Shown: positions 43,451 to 53,739, counted from the first letter of the stretch. The stretch: 64,000 nt of DNA from Neptunitalea lumnitzerae (GCF_027924185.1 NZ_BRVO01000001.1:496001-560000); one strand, 5' to 3'. Numbers and translations are program-made. Notes: generated from the sequence alone by a model not told the origin.

Positions 43451-45991
43451 TTAAGGTAAATTTGGTTCTTTGTATTCTTTTAAATTCTTATGAATCTGCA
43501 ATATAGTATAATTACCCGATGTAATGAAAAAACTATGATCAGGTATTTGTAAATCTTTGGCATCGGTAAGCAGTTTCTTGAACAACTTAATCTCTGCCTT
43601 GCTTCTTAAGCCGTGTATCACAAAAAAGCCAGTGTATTCGTCATACACATCATAAGAGAATGTGATGTTAGCATACAACTCAGGTTTCTCTGCATTCTTA
43701 ATTGTTTCTTCTACCGCAGCTTTAAAAGCTTCTACATTTCCACGTCCTGCACTATCATAGGTAAACACCCATTTCCATGGAGTTACTTCCCCTTCTTTAT
43801 CGGGAGTGTCCTCAGCAAACTTTTGCTGCTCTAAAGTTCTAATGATTCCTTGCAATAAGGTTAACGCTTGTTTACCTTCTTCGCTAGCAGGGTAATTTAA
43901 AGCTACATAATTAAGCGCTTCTTTATATGCTGCCAAACCTCTTAACCTACCAATGGTAGACGCCTTCATCATTTCTAATTTAGACATTATTGGCTCTCCA
44001 CTAAAGGCAGCAATATCTTCATCTATTTGCTCTAAAATTAACCAATAGGCCTCATCATCAAATAACCGAACATAAAAATCCATTACCTGATCAGGGCTAT
44101 TAGCATCATCTTTAATCTCTGCGTATGGGTTTTGCAATAGCAATGCATATCTAGAGTTAGGATGCTCACTAATAATTTTATTCTTTATTTGCTCTGCTTT
44201 GTAAGGTACAATCTCTAAGTAAATTTTATACAGGTTGTACTCTGCTGGTAATATTAAGTTTTCATCTGGGTTACTAGCCAACATCTCCTCTAAACGTTTA
44301 GAAGCCAATCTGTACTCTTTAAATTTAGCATAGTAAATTAACCCCAATTGGTAGTACGCATAATTTCTAGCATGTCCAATACTATCTATCACCAAGCTAT
44401 CTGAAGGCACCTGATTAAAATAATAATCTAAGGTGAGTATATCTTCGGTTCCTGCAACATCTGTATCCTCTTGTTGCTTTTTAAGTTCTTCTTCAGAAAT
44501 GGTATTCTTGTTAGAAAGTCGCCATTCATCTTCTAACTGGCGCTCTCCCCATTTACGTTGAAACTCATTTACCCCAAACAATACTGTAGACTCATTATAG
44601 AAATAGAAACTACTAGACTTTCCTTTAGACTTTGCATCGTTCGCTAACTTAAGAGCTTCTAATCTACGTTTTTCTTCATCTGCTGCACGTTGCGCTTCAA
44701 TATCATCAATAATACGTTGGAAGTAGGTAGTTTTCTCGTCATCGTTCATGGCTACCACAGCCAAAATACTATCATTAACCCTCGCTACATCTTCAAAATA
44801 AATAACATCATCAAGATTATCGCGCTTCTTTTTTATAGAACGGTATAATTTAGTGTTTTCATTTAAGTTAATCAGGGTACTATCGTAATATTTACCGGCT
44901 TGTTTATAGGCAACATCATTAAACTGCATTTCTGCTAAGCGCATATAGTTTTGCGCATTTAAAAAACGATCGGCACCCTTATTTGCCAATGACATATTAT
45001 AAAAATCGGCAGCTACGTTAATGTTATCTGTATTCAAATACCAGTTTCCAAGCTCGTGATAAATTAAATCTAGATACGGTCGGTTCTCACGGTTTTTGGC
45101 AAGTTTTTCTAACATACCAAGCAACGCATTTCTATCTCCGCGGTTCCAATCAAAATTTCGTGCTTTTTGTATATACGCATTAATCATATACACACGTGGC
45201 GATTTTCGGTTAAGCCCAATCACCTTGTCAAAAGTAGCATTAGCCTTAGCTGTTTTACCCAACTTATTGTATAGCTGACCTAAGATAAAAAGATACCTTC
45301 CTCTTTCTTCATTCTTCTTGGTAAGATCGGCTGCCATGCTTAATGCCGTAACGGCGCTATCGTAATACCTAAGGTTTATGTAAGCTTCCGCCATCATTGC
45401 ACGCGCATCTGCATGCTCTTGTTCTTCTACAGTATTACGTTTAAATATTTTTTTTAAGTTGGTTAGTGCCAACTCGTTATTATCTAAACGAATATTTACT
45501 TTTTCTCTCCAAATTTTGGCATCTACAATATCACTTCCGGTAGGGTATTTTTTAAGCACGTAGTTAAACGCTTCCATAGCCGGTATCATACGTTGGTCGT
45601 AATAACGTGCTTTACCCAATAGTAAAAAAGCTTCGTCAATTTGACTATTCTTTTCCCTACCACCAATATTCATAGAGTGTTTTTGAATGGCTTTTGTAGC
45701 TTTTTCTTCAGCCTTCTCAAAATTTGCGTTTTTTTGCTGTCCAGGTAATAACACAGCATCTTTTTCTTGCATGCGCTCTACCGGCAAAATTTCCCAATAA
45801 TTATCTTGGTAAGTTGTCTCAAGCTCTAATTTACCAGCCTCTAATGCCAAATACCCATTATACAAAATGTTGTATTTAGTAGTTAACGCATGAAAATTTC
45901 TGTTGATAAACTTATCCTTTTTACGAGAACAGCCAATTACTGATAACAGTACCACTAGCCCAGCAAAATATATGTATCTACCCGTATTCAA
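43451..45991 (-). CDS. sprE: PorW/SprE-type T9SS lipoprotein with TPRs
   Basis: The start is a TTG (MNTGRYIYFAGLVVLLSVIGC, lipidation at Cys21). The 846-aa protein is made mostly of TPR-like helices (ATKAIQKHSMNIGGREKNSQ, AMMAEAYINLRYYDSAVTAL, YYQLGLIYYAKFKEYRLASK) and ends in an alpha/beta domain (SFFITSGNYTILQIHKNLKE). SprE is needed for gliding and type IX secretion in F. johnsoniae, and PorW in Porphyromonas has been reported to link motor and ring components. Length and gene order next to a bactofilin fit the family. Confidence 0.88.
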   Translation of the reverse strand: MNTGRYIYFAGLVVLLSVIGCSRKKDKFINRNFHALTTKYNILYNGYLALEAGKLELETTYQDNYWEILPVERMQEKDAVLLPGQQKNANFEKAEEKATKAIQKHSMNIGGREKNSQIDEAFLLLGKARYYDQRMIPAMEAFNYVLKKYPTGSDIVDAKIWREKVNIRLDNNELALTNLKKIFKRNTVEEQEHADARAMMAEAYINLRYYDSAVTALSMAADLTKKNEERGRYLFILGQLYNKLGKTAKANATFDKVIGLNRKSPRVYMINAYIQKARNFDWNRGDRNALLGMLEKLAKNRENRPYLDLIYHELGNWYLNTDNINVAADFYNMSLANKGADRFLNAQNYMRLAEMQFNDVAYKQAGKYYDSTLINLNENTKLYRSIKKKRDNLDDVIYFEDVARVNDSILAVVAMNDDEKTTYFQRIIDDIEAQRAADEEKRRLEALKLANDAKSKGKSSSFYFYNESTVLFGVNEFQRKWGERQLEDEWRLSNKNTISEEELKKQQEDTDVAGTEDILTLDYYFNQVPSDSLVIDSIGHARNYAYYQLGLIYYAKFKEYRLASKRLEEMLASNPDENLILPAEYNLYKIYLEIVPYKAEQIKNKIISEHPNSRYALLLQNPYAEIKDDANSPDQVMDFYVRLFDDEAYWLILEQIDEDIAAFSGEPIMSKLEMMKASTIGRLRGLAAYKEALNYVALNYPASEEGKQALTLLQGIIRTLEQQKFAEDTPDKEGEVTPWKWVFTYDSAGRGNVEAFKAAVEETIKNAEKPELYANITFSYDVYDEYTGFFVIHGLRSKAEIKLFKKLLTDAKDLQIPDHSFFITSGNYTILQIHKNLKEYKEPNLP

Positions 45992-46081
45992 ATCGTTGTA
46001 TAAAAATGTACTATTAGTAACTAAAATTTATGCATTTTAGTATAAACAGCGGTAAAAATACACTTCTTTTTTTAGAAAATG

Positions 46082-46116
46082 AAAAAGGCTTTTATTAAAC
46101 TACGGTTAGCCTTTTT
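46082..46116 (-). terminator. terminator of the ABC exporter genes
   Basis: AAAAAGGCT / AGCCTTTTT with a 17-base loop, followed by T's on the minus strand. Confidence 0.7.
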
Positions 46117-46131
46117 ATGTAATACATGTAT

Positions 46132-46827
46132 TTAACCTGCAAAAAAGGCTTCCAACTCCTTTAATGTAGCCTCAGAAGTAGCTAAATCTTTTACAACCTG
46201 TCCTTTATTTAGCACCACAATACGTTCACAAACTTCTGTTACATGCAATAAATCATGACTAGAAACTAACACGGTAACCTCACGATTTTCGGAAAGCTCT
46301 TTAATAATTTTCTTTAAACGTATTTGAGTTGTTGGGTCTAAATTGGCAAAAGGCTCATCTAAAATAATCACTTTAGGGTCTCCTATAAAAGAAGCTACAA
46401 TACCAGCCTTTTTCTGATTCCCTTTACTCATATCTCGCAAATACTTTTTCTGACCTAAAATCTCATCGTGAAAAAAGTCAGAAAACTGAGCTAACAAAGC
46501 ATCTACATCTGCTTTGTTACACCCTCGTAATTCTCCTATAAAATAAAAATACTCTTCCGCAGTTAGGTACCCAATTAAAAAAGACTCATCTATAAAGGCC
46601 GATGTGAAAGGTTTCCATTCTTCACTCTCACTTACCGTAATATCATTACTTTTTATAACTCCAGTAGATGGACTAATAAGATCTAATAATAAACTGAATA
46701 ATGTAGTTTTACCAGCACCGTTGTTACCAACCAGGCCGAAACTCTGACCTTTAGGAATTTCAATAGTATCAATATTTAATACTGTAGTGCCGTTATATGT
46801 TTTTGAAAGATTTTGTATAGAAATCAT
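46132..46827 (-). CDS. ABC transporter ATP-binding protein
   Basis: The 231-aa subunit has Walker A GNNGAGKTT, the signature MSKGNQKK, Walker B VIILDEPFANLD and a switch His in SSHDLL. It is of the short bacterial-export type (CcmA/NatA-like). With the DUF5687 membrane protein 14 bases upstream it forms a two-gene exporter of unknown cargo. Confidence 0.92.
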   Translation of the reverse strand: MISIQNLSKTYNGTTVLNIDTIEIPKGQSFGLVGNNGAGKTTLFSLLLDLISPSTGVIKSNDITVSESEEWKPFTSAFIDESFLIGYLTAEEYFYFIGELRGCNKADVDALLAQFSDFFHDEILGQKKYLRDMSKGNQKKAGIVASFIGDPKVIILDEPFANLDPTTQIRLKKIIKELSENREVTVLVSSHDLLHVTEVCERIVVLNKGQVVKDLATSEATLKELEAFFAG

Positions 46828-46841
46828 AGCATTTCAATAAG

Positions 46842-48317
46842 TTAGTTTTTAGTATTATAGGCTGCAATTGTTTTGTATTTTTCCTTTTGGTACATTTTTT
46901 CAATAAATTTAAAAATCTGATTTCTAAAAATGACACCTAGTAAACCGGCAACACCAAGGCTTACCACTCCAATATTTACACTACCAGATATAACATAAGG
47001 AATGTAGAATATAATAATTGGCAAGAGCATTTTAGGCAATGCAATTATTAACATGGTTGCACTAAAGGCTTGGGTATTGCTAAATGCTTTAGCTTTATCG
47101 TTTAATTTAATAGGAGTTTTATTAAATACCCCCCCTAACAAAACTACAAAAGCATTAAGCCCCATATTAAACAACCCGGCACCAAGCACAATCAAAAGAA
47201 TCTCTTTACCAAAATATATATAAGGTAAACTTAACAACATTGCTATGGCCGTTGCTACCACCATAAGTAACCATTTACTTTCTAAATAGGTACGGTACTT
47301 AATATTCTGACTCATCATTAGTTTATAATACTCACTATCCCATGATGGAACATTTTGACCAAACGTCATTAAAAAACCACCCGTAATAAACATCCCCACA
47401 AAAGGTTTTATCCAATACTGCTCTTCGTAAACACTGTTTGTAAAAAAGAACAAGCCATAGCCTACAAAAAACAATGAAAAAAACACCACTTGCTTTGGTC
47501 GCTTGTTTCTCCAAATCATTTTAAGATCGTTTTTAAGAAACGGTGCCATTGCCCCAAAACGATTTAAAAATGATAAATCTGTGCTCTGCACTTCCTTCAC
47601 TTTTTTGCTAATGGCTCCATCTAAATAAAAATTAGCCATTAAATACTTGTAGTTTAAATAGTAGAACAACCCAAACAACAGCAACGGAATTAATGCATAG
47701 TAATACGTAGTATAAATACCATACAAAAAAGACCCAACATACGGACTTACATCAAAAACCCTAAAATATGCCAGCAACACAAATGTTGCCAACACCCCAA
47801 GTATAAGAGCAAAATAGGTATTATTTTTATTTATAAGGAAGTTCACAAAATTAGTACTACACGTTATTAATAACATGGCTACAAACCAAAGTAATGTACC
47901 AGAAACATCATATCCATTAATTAACAACACTATGGTAAAAGGAACATAGAAAAATAAAGGCAACACATTGAAAAACGAAAACAACCCTTTTGCCAATAAA
48001 AAGTTTACAGATATTCTTTTCTTTATAGGCAAAATAAGCAAAGGCTTAATATCTAACACAGGTAATTGTTGCATAAAAAACCGAAGCACCAAATCTACCA
48101 ATACCCAATACACTAAAACATTGTTTACACTTATAAACGGATCCATGTCTGGGCTAACTTTTTTTATTCCATAAAATGCACCAATGCCCATTAGCGTAAA
48201 TACACCAATAAAATATAATGCGATTAACCCAATAAAAATTTTAGCAATTAATTTTTGCTGAAAAGCAGCAGACCTTGAAAATTGCCGCCACTGCAAAGAC
48301 AAGAATTTTTTTACCAT
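46842..48317 (-). CDS. DUF5687 ABC exporter membrane protein
   Basis: The 491-aa protein has about 12 hydrophobic helices and the family features FLSLQWRQFSRSAAF at the N-terminus and KNDLKMIWRNKRPKQ in the middle. DUF5687 proteins are permease partners of ABC ATPases in Bacteroidota. The substrate is unknown. It starts the transcription unit with the ATPase gene; a near-consensus -7 element (TATCTTTTG) lies around 48374-48382. Confidence 0.85.
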   Translation of the reverse strand: MVKKFLSLQWRQFSRSAAFQQKLIAKIFIGLIALYFIGVFTLMGIGAFYGIKKVSPDMDPFISVNNVLVYWVLVDLVLRFFMQQLPVLDIKPLLILPIKKRISVNFLLAKGLFSFFNVLPLFFYVPFTIVLLINGYDVSGTLLWFVAMLLITCSTNFVNFLINKNNTYFALILGVLATFVLLAYFRVFDVSPYVGSFLYGIYTTYYYALIPLLLFGLFYYLNYKYLMANFYLDGAISKKVKEVQSTDLSFLNRFGAMAPFLKNDLKMIWRNKRPKQVVFFSLFFVGYGLFFFTNSVYEEQYWIKPFVGMFITGGFLMTFGQNVPSWDSEYYKLMMSQNIKYRTYLESKWLLMVVATAIAMLLSLPYIYFGKEILLIVLGAGLFNMGLNAFVVLLGGVFNKTPIKLNDKAKAFSNTQAFSATMLIIALPKMLLPIIIFYIPYVISGSVNIGVVSLGVAGLLGVIFRNQIFKFIEKMYQKEKYKTIAAYNTKN

Positions 48318-48730
48318 ACGGTTATGTCTTTAACGTTAGATTTAAAAAGTTAGTAGTCTTTTTGTATAAAAGTTACAAAAGATAATTTTATTCTATCACA
48401 AACTACTGATATACAAAATATTAAATTTTAAAAAACCTACTATACTGTAGTACAATTCTATTAAAATAGATGTATTTTCTGTTTTTTAGAAACAGATTCA
48501 TCTTAAAAAAAGCAATAAAACCTATGTTATCAACAGTAAAATGTTAAAAACTTCGGTTCTAAACCCTTCAAATTTTGTTATTTATATAAAATTAGAGATT
48601 CTTTATTATTATTTTATTATTTCTTTAACTGCTTCAGTAAGAAAACTTGTAAGCCTTAATGTTTATATGTAATATTACAACCGTAATGCCTACAAACAAC
48701 CATTAACAATTAATTGATCAATTTTTTTTC
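48318..48730. other. intergenic region between divergent genes
   Basis: A near-consensus minus promoter lies at about 48374-48382. An imperfect hairpin with core TCTGTTT / AAACAGA is at about 48468-48501. The remainder is very AT-rich, and I see no gene or RNA family in it. Confidence 0.4.
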
Positions 48731-49273
48731 ATGAAAACAAAAAAAGTCCTCAATCTTTTACTTATGATGTTTCTATTTACCGGCGTTATGTTTGGACAGA
48801 AATCAAAACTATCTAAATTCGCCCCAGAAAATAGTACTGCAGCAGTAATGCCAGGCGGCAATGGCTATTCTAAATTTCAATATGAAAGTGTTGAAATTGG
48901 TGCTCAATTTGGCTTACCCCTTGATGTATACGACTATGCCTTAGGAGGTGATGTTAAACTTAATTTTAGCATAGGTGAAGAAATGCTTTTAACAGCTGAT
49001 CTTCAGTATACAAATTTCTCACAAAAGAATGGCAGCGATGGTAGCTTTCTACCCATAAGATTAGGTGCTAAACATTTCTTTTTAGACGATTTTTATGGTG
49101 GCGCCCAATTAGGTTCTGTAATTGCTTTTTCAGGTGGAGAAGGCGCTCAGCTTGCTTACGGTTTAGGAGCCGGAGTTAGAGTTGATGAGTTTGATATTAG
49201 TATTAACTACGACAACTTTACAGGGTTTACCGGAAGTCAATTGGCTTTCAGATTTGCTTACGTTATCAAGTAA
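48731..49273 (+). CDS. outer-membrane beta-barrel protein
   Basis: The 180-aa protein has a signal peptide (about 1-22, ending GVMFGQ) and eight or so amphipathic strands (YESVEIGAQFGLPLDVYDYA, LTADLQYTNFSQK, FRFAYVIK). It ends with aromatic-rich strands (QLAFRFAYVIK), as outer-membrane barrels do, though the last residue is Lys. No family name can be given. It lies alone before the PaaE-like gene. Confidence 0.65.
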   Translation: MKTKKVLNLLLMMFLFTGVMFGQKSKLSKFAPENSTAAVMPGGNGYSKFQYESVEIGAQFGLPLDVYDYALGGDVKLNFSIGEEMLLTADLQYTNFSQKNGSDGSFLPIRLGAKHFFLDDFYGGAQLGSVIAFSGGEGAQLAYGLGAGVRVDEFDISINYDNFTGFTGSQLAFRFAYVIK

Positions 49274-49330
49274 AATAAATCTCATGTTTTAATCTAGCAG
49301 CTTTATTGCTACTTTTACAAAAAAAAGTAA

Positions 49331-50380
49331 ATGAGCAATTTTTATAAGCTAACAGTTAAAACTATACAACATAATACTCCCAATTCGGTAGTAATAACTT
49401 TTGATTTGCCCCGAGAACTTAAAAACACCTTTAAGTTTTTACCGGGGCAATATCTTACTATAGAAAAACAACTTAATGGAGTTACCCTAAGAAGAGCTTA
49501 CTCCATTTGCTCCGACCCAACATCTAGAGAACTTTCCATTGGTGTAAAGCGTATGGATGAAGGCAGTTTTTCTAAATATGCCAACGAAGTTTTACAAGAA
49601 GGTGACGAACTTATGGTGCATCCACCACAAGGACGCTTTGTATACAAACCTGTAAATACAGGCGATACCATAATGGCATTTGCTGCAGGTAGTGGTATTA
49701 CACCAATTATGAGTATTTTAAAAGCTGTTATTTACAAAACAAACAACCCTTTTGTTTTGGTATATGGCAACAAGTCTATCGAAGAAACCATGTTCTATGA
49801 TGAATTAATGGATTTGGCAACTAAATTCGCAAACCGCATTAAAATTCACTTTGTATTTTCTAAACAGCAAGAAGCCAATGCTCTTTACGGACGCATAGAA
49901 AGTAGCACCGTAGCAACATTACTTAGTGAATCTTACCAGAAAGATGATTTGGAAGGCTTCTATATATGTGGACCAGAGGCCATGACAGAGACTATTCATG
50001 GTGCTTTAGAAGAAAATGGAATAGATACCCATAAAATACACAAAGAACTCTTTACAACGGATCCTATGACCCCAGTTTCAGAAACATCTGTACAAGAAGG
50101 CGATTGTAAAGTAACCGTAACGGTTGATGACGATACTAGTACCTTAATTATGCAGAAAAAAGAAAGGGTTTTAACTGCGGTACTAAAAAACGGTATAGAT
50201 GCACCATACTCTTGCCAAGGTGGTATATGCAGTAGTTGTATTGCACGCGTTACCGAAGGTAAAGTAACCATGGTTAAAAATCAGATTTTAACCGATGAAG
50301 AAATTGAAGAAGGATTAGTGTTAACCTGCCAATCTATACCCGAAACAGATACTTTAGTAATAGATTATGATGATGTATAG
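49331..50380 (+). CDS. PaaE-like ferredoxin-type oxidoreductase
   Basis: Three domains are in order: an FAD domain (RRAYSICS), an NAD(P)H domain (FAAGSGITPIMSI, YICGPEAM) and a C-terminal plant-type 2Fe-2S domain with C295, C300, C303 and C333. This is the phenol hydroxylase/PaaE (phenylacetyl-CoA epoxidase reductase) arrangement. No paa genes are nearby, so its electron acceptor is unknown. Its 3' end overlaps the convergent GT9 gene by 16 bases. Confidence 0.88.
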   Translation: MSNFYKLTVKTIQHNTPNSVVITFDLPRELKNTFKFLPGQYLTIEKQLNGVTLRRAYSICSDPTSRELSIGVKRMDEGSFSKYANEVLQEGDELMVHPPQGRFVYKPVNTGDTIMAFAAGSGITPIMSILKAVIYKTNNPFVLVYGNKSIEETMFYDELMDLATKFANRIKIHFVFSKQQEANALYGRIESSTVATLLSESYQKDDLEGFYICGPEAMTETIHGALEENGIDTHKIHKELFTTDPMTPVSETSVQEGDCKVTVTVDDDTSTLIMQKKERVLTAVLKNGIDAPYSCQGGICSSCIARVTEGKVTMVKNQILTDEEIEEGLVLTCQSIPETDTLVIDYDDV

Positions 50381-51438
50381 TTGTCATGTGTCACTTTTTC
50401 TAATAACAACAACTTACTAAGTTTTTTAATTACCTCTTTGGGTTTTATGGTTCGCATAGCATCTGCACATTCTGGCACATCTTTGTTACCATAAACCGAA
50501 GTAGGTAACTGTGGGTATTTTTCTCTATCAGATAAAATAGCATTTTCCATAGGCTGATTAAACGGCATAAACCCAGCATACGGATGTGTTGCACCCCATA
50601 AAGTAACTACTTTTACTCCAAACATTGCCGCTATATGAGCATTCCCACTATCCATTGACATCAATACATCTAAATGGCCTATAAGCAGTAGTTCTTCTTG
50701 AAAACTCATAGTTCCAGGAATAATTTTAACATTACCAAAGCCTTGTTGTAAAACTTCTAGCTTGGATTTTTCAGATTTAGAACCGAATAAGAATACGGTA
50801 ACATCTTGTTTAGCAGCTATACCCTTAATCACTTCCTTCATTAAATCTTCTGGGTATATTTTACTATCGTACTGAGCATAAGGAGCAATACCTAACCACT
50901 TTCCTTGCTTACTACCTACAACTTGCTTTACATGCGCTGATAACGGCTGTATGGCAGGAAAATCTATCTGAGATAAATCGATAGGATAACCAAGTTCAGC
51001 AAAAGTATCTGCATGCCTCTGAAACATGGTTTCTAACTGTTTAAAGTCTTTATTAAAAGGTCTGGTAAGTGCTTTTTTTCCGTCTCTACCTTTGTCTGTA
51101 TGTGCCACCTTTTTACCCCAAAGTCTAAACAAATTTCTAATAATTTTAGACCTTAAAACATTATGTAAATCGGCTACAACATCTACATTGAGCTTTTTAA
51201 GATCGGTAAAAATCTTAAAAATACCATCAAACCCCTTATGTCTGTTACCCAAATCTACCCCATAGAAATTTACATCGGGTATGGTATCAAACAAAGGCTT
51301 AAAAAACTGATGGGAAACGGCCGTTATCTTTACTTCCGGGTGTTGCTGCCTAAATGCCCTTAAAACAGGGATTGTCATAGCCACATCACCCATAGCAGAT
51401 AAACGTATTACCAAAATGTGTTTAGGTGCAACCATCAA
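50365..51438 (-). CDS. glycosyltransferase family 9 (heptosyltransferase-like)
   Basis: The 357-aa protein starts HILVIRLSAMGDVAMTIPVL, the nucleotide-sugar transferase hallmark of the ADP-heptose:LPS heptosyltransferase family, and has MSMDSGNAHIAAMFGVKVVTLWGATHP in its donor-binding half (written here as two parts of one block, MSMDSGNAHIAA and LWGATHP). It probably acts in LPS core synthesis at the inner membrane. It starts 10 bases after the DUF4254 gene. Confidence 0.9.
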   Translation of the reverse strand: MMVAPKHILVIRLSAMGDVAMTIPVLRAFRQQHPEVKITAVSHQFFKPLFDTIPDVNFYGVDLGNRHKGFDGIFKIFTDLKKLNVDVVADLHNVLRSKIIRNLFRLWGKKVAHTDKGRDGKKALTRPFNKDFKQLETMFQRHADTFAELGYPIDLSQIDFPAIQPLSAHVKQVVGSKQGKWLGIAPYAQYDSKIYPEDLMKEVIKGIAAKQDVTVFLFGSKSEKSKLEVLQQGFGNVKIIPGTMSFQEELLLIGHLDVLMSMDSGNAHIAAMFGVKVVTLWGATHPYAGFMPFNQPMENAILSDREKYPQLPTSVYGNKDVPECADAMRTIKPKEVIKKLSKLLLLEKVTHDNYTSS

Positions 51439-51448
51439 AAGAGGTGCT

Positions 51449-52060
51449 TTAGTTCTTGTTCTGGTATAACACTGGGTTTAATTCCTCATCGTTATACATC
51501 TTCATTTGCTTGTATACTTTCATATACTTATCTCCGTTCTCAATATCTGTTAGCAAAGTATCTATTGCTGAAGACAAATCTTCCTTCTGCTCTAGTAAAA
51601 CCGCTAGTTTTTCAGCACATTTTGCTTTGTGCTCTGCAGAAGCACCTTCTCTTTCAACCTCTTCACGCATATGGTAAATCTTAAGCGCAAGAATAGAAAG
51701 TCTATCAATAGCCCAAGCTGGACTTTCAGAATTAATGGTAGCACCACTCTTAGGGGTTACCTCATTATATTTCTGAAGAAAATAACTATCAATATATTCT
51801 ACAGTATCTGTTCTGTCTTGGTTAGAAGCATCAATTTTACGTTTTAAATCTAATGCATCTACAGGCGCAATATTTGGGTCTCTTACAATATCTTCATAAT
51901 GCCACTGAACCGTGTCAATCCAATTTTTTCTATACAACAAATGCTCTAAACTATCTGATGGATATGGATTTTCGAAAGGTTGATATACATCATCTATAAC
52001 ATGATATTTCTGAATACTTTCTTCAAATATCTTAAAAGCTGCCTCACTAAACATAAACAA
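51449..52060 (-). CDS. DUF4254 family protein
   Basis: The 203-aa soluble protein is helical, with conserved blocks HYEDIVRDPNI, LDLKRKIDASNQDRTDTVE and WAIDRLSILALKIYHMREE. This is DUF4254, often found next to GT9 genes in flavobacteria and of unknown function. The pair suggests a role in LPS or surface glycan synthesis, inferred only from position. Confidence 0.8.
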   Translation of the reverse strand: MFMFSEAAFKIFEESIQKYHVIDDVYQPFENPYPSDSLEHLLYRKNWIDTVQWHYEDIVRDPNIAPVDALDLKRKIDASNQDRTDTVEYIDSYFLQKYNEVTPKSGATINSESPAWAIDRLSILALKIYHMREEVEREGASAEHKAKCAEKLAVLLEQKEDLSSAIDTLLTDIENGDKYMKVYKQMKMYNDEELNPVLYQNKN

Positions 52061-52124
52061 TATCTTAAATTTACAATTAAGAAAAAGTTCCTTTTTCTAA
52101 TGCTGCAAATATACTTTAAATAAT

Positions 52125-52132
52125 TACTTTTG
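52125..52132 (+). promoter_or_regulatory. upp promoter -7 element TACTTTTG
   Basis: This exact TAnnTTTG match is 21 bases upstream of the upp start. A second, minus-strand element (TATATTTG, 52106-52113) points to the DUF4254-GT9 pair, so the two promoters lie back to back. Confidence 0.6.
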
Positions 52133-52152
52133 AGTAATAATACGTTAGAGAA

Positions 52153-52812
52153 ATGAAAGTACATCATCTATCATCAGAAAATTCAATCATTCATAAATTT
52201 GTAAATCAATTAAGAGATAGCTCGGTTCAAACTGACGCTATGCGATTTAGAAAAAACATTTACCGTATAGGGGAAGTTTTGGCTTATGAGATAAGCAAAA
52301 ACTTATCGTTTAAAGAAGTTACACTGCAAACGCCTTTAGCACCTTACAACGGACAAGAAATTGAAGATGATGTGGTAATTTGTTCTATTTTAAGAGCCGG
52401 ATTACCATTGCATGAAGGGTTACTTTCGTTTTTTGATGACGCCGAAAACACTTTTATTTCTGCTTACAGACACCACACAGGTTCTGAAAACGATTTTGAA
52501 ATTGTAGTGGAATATTTAGCATCCCCATCTTTAGAAGGGAAAACGGTAATTTTAGCAGACCCTATGTTGGCAACAGGCCAATCTCTAGTAGCGGTAAAAA
52601 AAGCTTTAGAAAAGATGGGAACTCCTAAACAAATACATATTGCTGCAGTAATTGGCGCTACTGAGGGTATCAATTTTATAAACAATCACTTTAGCGAAGA
52701 CACCCACTTATGGATTGCAGCTGTTGATGAAAAACTTAATGAAAAGGGGTACATTGTACCTGGTTTAGGTGATGCTGGTGATTTGGCTTATGGTAGCAAA
52801 CTACAACACTAA
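52153..52812 (+). CDS. upp: uracil phosphoribosyltransferase
   Basis: Upp converts uracil and PRPP to UMP in pyrimidine salvage. The PRPP loop VILADPMLATGQS is at about residues 135-147, and CSILRAGLPLHEGL, HIAAVIGATEGINF and the C-terminal uracil-binding GYIVPGLGDAGDLAYG are visible. The 219-aa length fits. Its 3' end overlaps the convergent DUF6427 gene by 12 bases. Confidence 0.96.
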   Translation: MKVHHLSSENSIIHKFVNQLRDSSVQTDAMRFRKNIYRIGEVLAYEISKNLSFKEVTLQTPLAPYNGQEIEDDVVICSILRAGLPLHEGLLSFFDDAENTFISAYRHHTGSENDFEIVVEYLASPSLEGKTVILADPMLATGQSLVAVKKALEKMGTPKQIHIAAVIGATEGINFINNHFSEDTHLWIAAVDEKLNEKGYIVPGLGDAGDLAYGSKLQH

Positions 52813-53727
52813 CATAACTACCCCAAGAATTAGAAAAAGGCCTATTACTATTTCTTTCATATATTGTTTAGAAAGTTTTTCTAAAAACACTGAAATAAAA
52901 ACAGATAACGGAAAAAAAGAAAATATAACTACCGTTGAACGCTCATGTGAAAACAATAGCATTGCCAACGTAGCCACTAGTATAAGCATTAATAACCAAT
53001 ATGGTTTTTGTAACGATATAGATTTACTTTGAAACGACCCTAAAAAGTTCATTACCGCAAACAGACCTACTAAGAATAAATACCCGAAAGGAATATAGAA
53101 TGTAGCACTGGTTAAATCGGTAATTCCAAAATGCTCAAGTGATAAATCGTCTGGTAACGCAAGTGCAATACAATTTTTGTCTATATACAACATATACAGT
53201 ACATAACCTACCCACAATACCCCAGCTGAAACAAAAGGCACTAACCAGTTTCTAACATCTCTATGCTCAAAAAATAGGATAGCTGCCAATGCAACTGGTA
53301 TTAATAATACCACCCAACTGTACAAAAAGCAGGCAATTCCTATAAACAGAAAACTATCAAACAATTTTGCTTTTACCGCTCGTTGTGTTTGCAAAGAAAG
53401 TAACCTTCTCATTGCCAATACAGCAAGTAGATTGGCTAAAATCATAGTACGGTCTGTAAAAATTACCGGAAAACAAGCTAAAAAGAGCACATATAGCGCT
53501 ACAGCATAAGTGTTAAGCGTACTAATTTTATTTTTATAAACTATAAATGCAACCAACAATATGGTAACTAATAACAACCCAAAATTAATGGCTACATCTA
53601 GAAAAGTAACCGAATTAAAGGCTGTATTAGCACTAAAGCCTTTGTTTAGAAAAACGCTTAACAGTAATAAAAATATTACCGCAATGTAATTTATTGGTTT
53701 TGTTTTCCTAAAAATGCTTGAAATCAT
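52801..53727 (-). CDS. DUF6427 multi-spanning membrane protein
   Basis: The 308-aa protein has about nine hydrophobic helices, with FLNKGFSANTAFNSVTF near the start and NLLAVLAMRRLLSLQTQRAV in the middle, matching DUF6427. The function is unknown. This family is commonly found beside upp and purD in Flavobacteriaceae, as here. Confidence 0.75.
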   Translation of the reverse strand: MISSIFRKTKPINYIAVIFLLLLSVFLNKGFSANTAFNSVTFLDVAINFGLLLVTILLVAFIVYKNKISTLNTYAVALYVLFLACFPVIFTDRTMILANLLAVLAMRRLLSLQTQRAVKAKLFDSFLFIGIACFLYSWVVLLIPVALAAILFFEHRDVRNWLVPFVSAGVLWVGYVLYMLYIDKNCIALALPDDLSLEHFGITDLTSATFYIPFGYLFLVGLFAVMNFLGSFQSKSISLQKPYWLLMLILVATLAMLLFSHERSTVVIFSFFPLSVFISVFLEKLSKQYMKEIVIGLFLILGVVMLVL

Positions 53728-53739
53728 TGGATCTTTTTA

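Noticed and set aside
48478-48501. Hairpin TCTGTTT/AAACAGA as a terminator
   Set aside because: There is no T-run after it on either strand, and both neighbouring genes start away from it.
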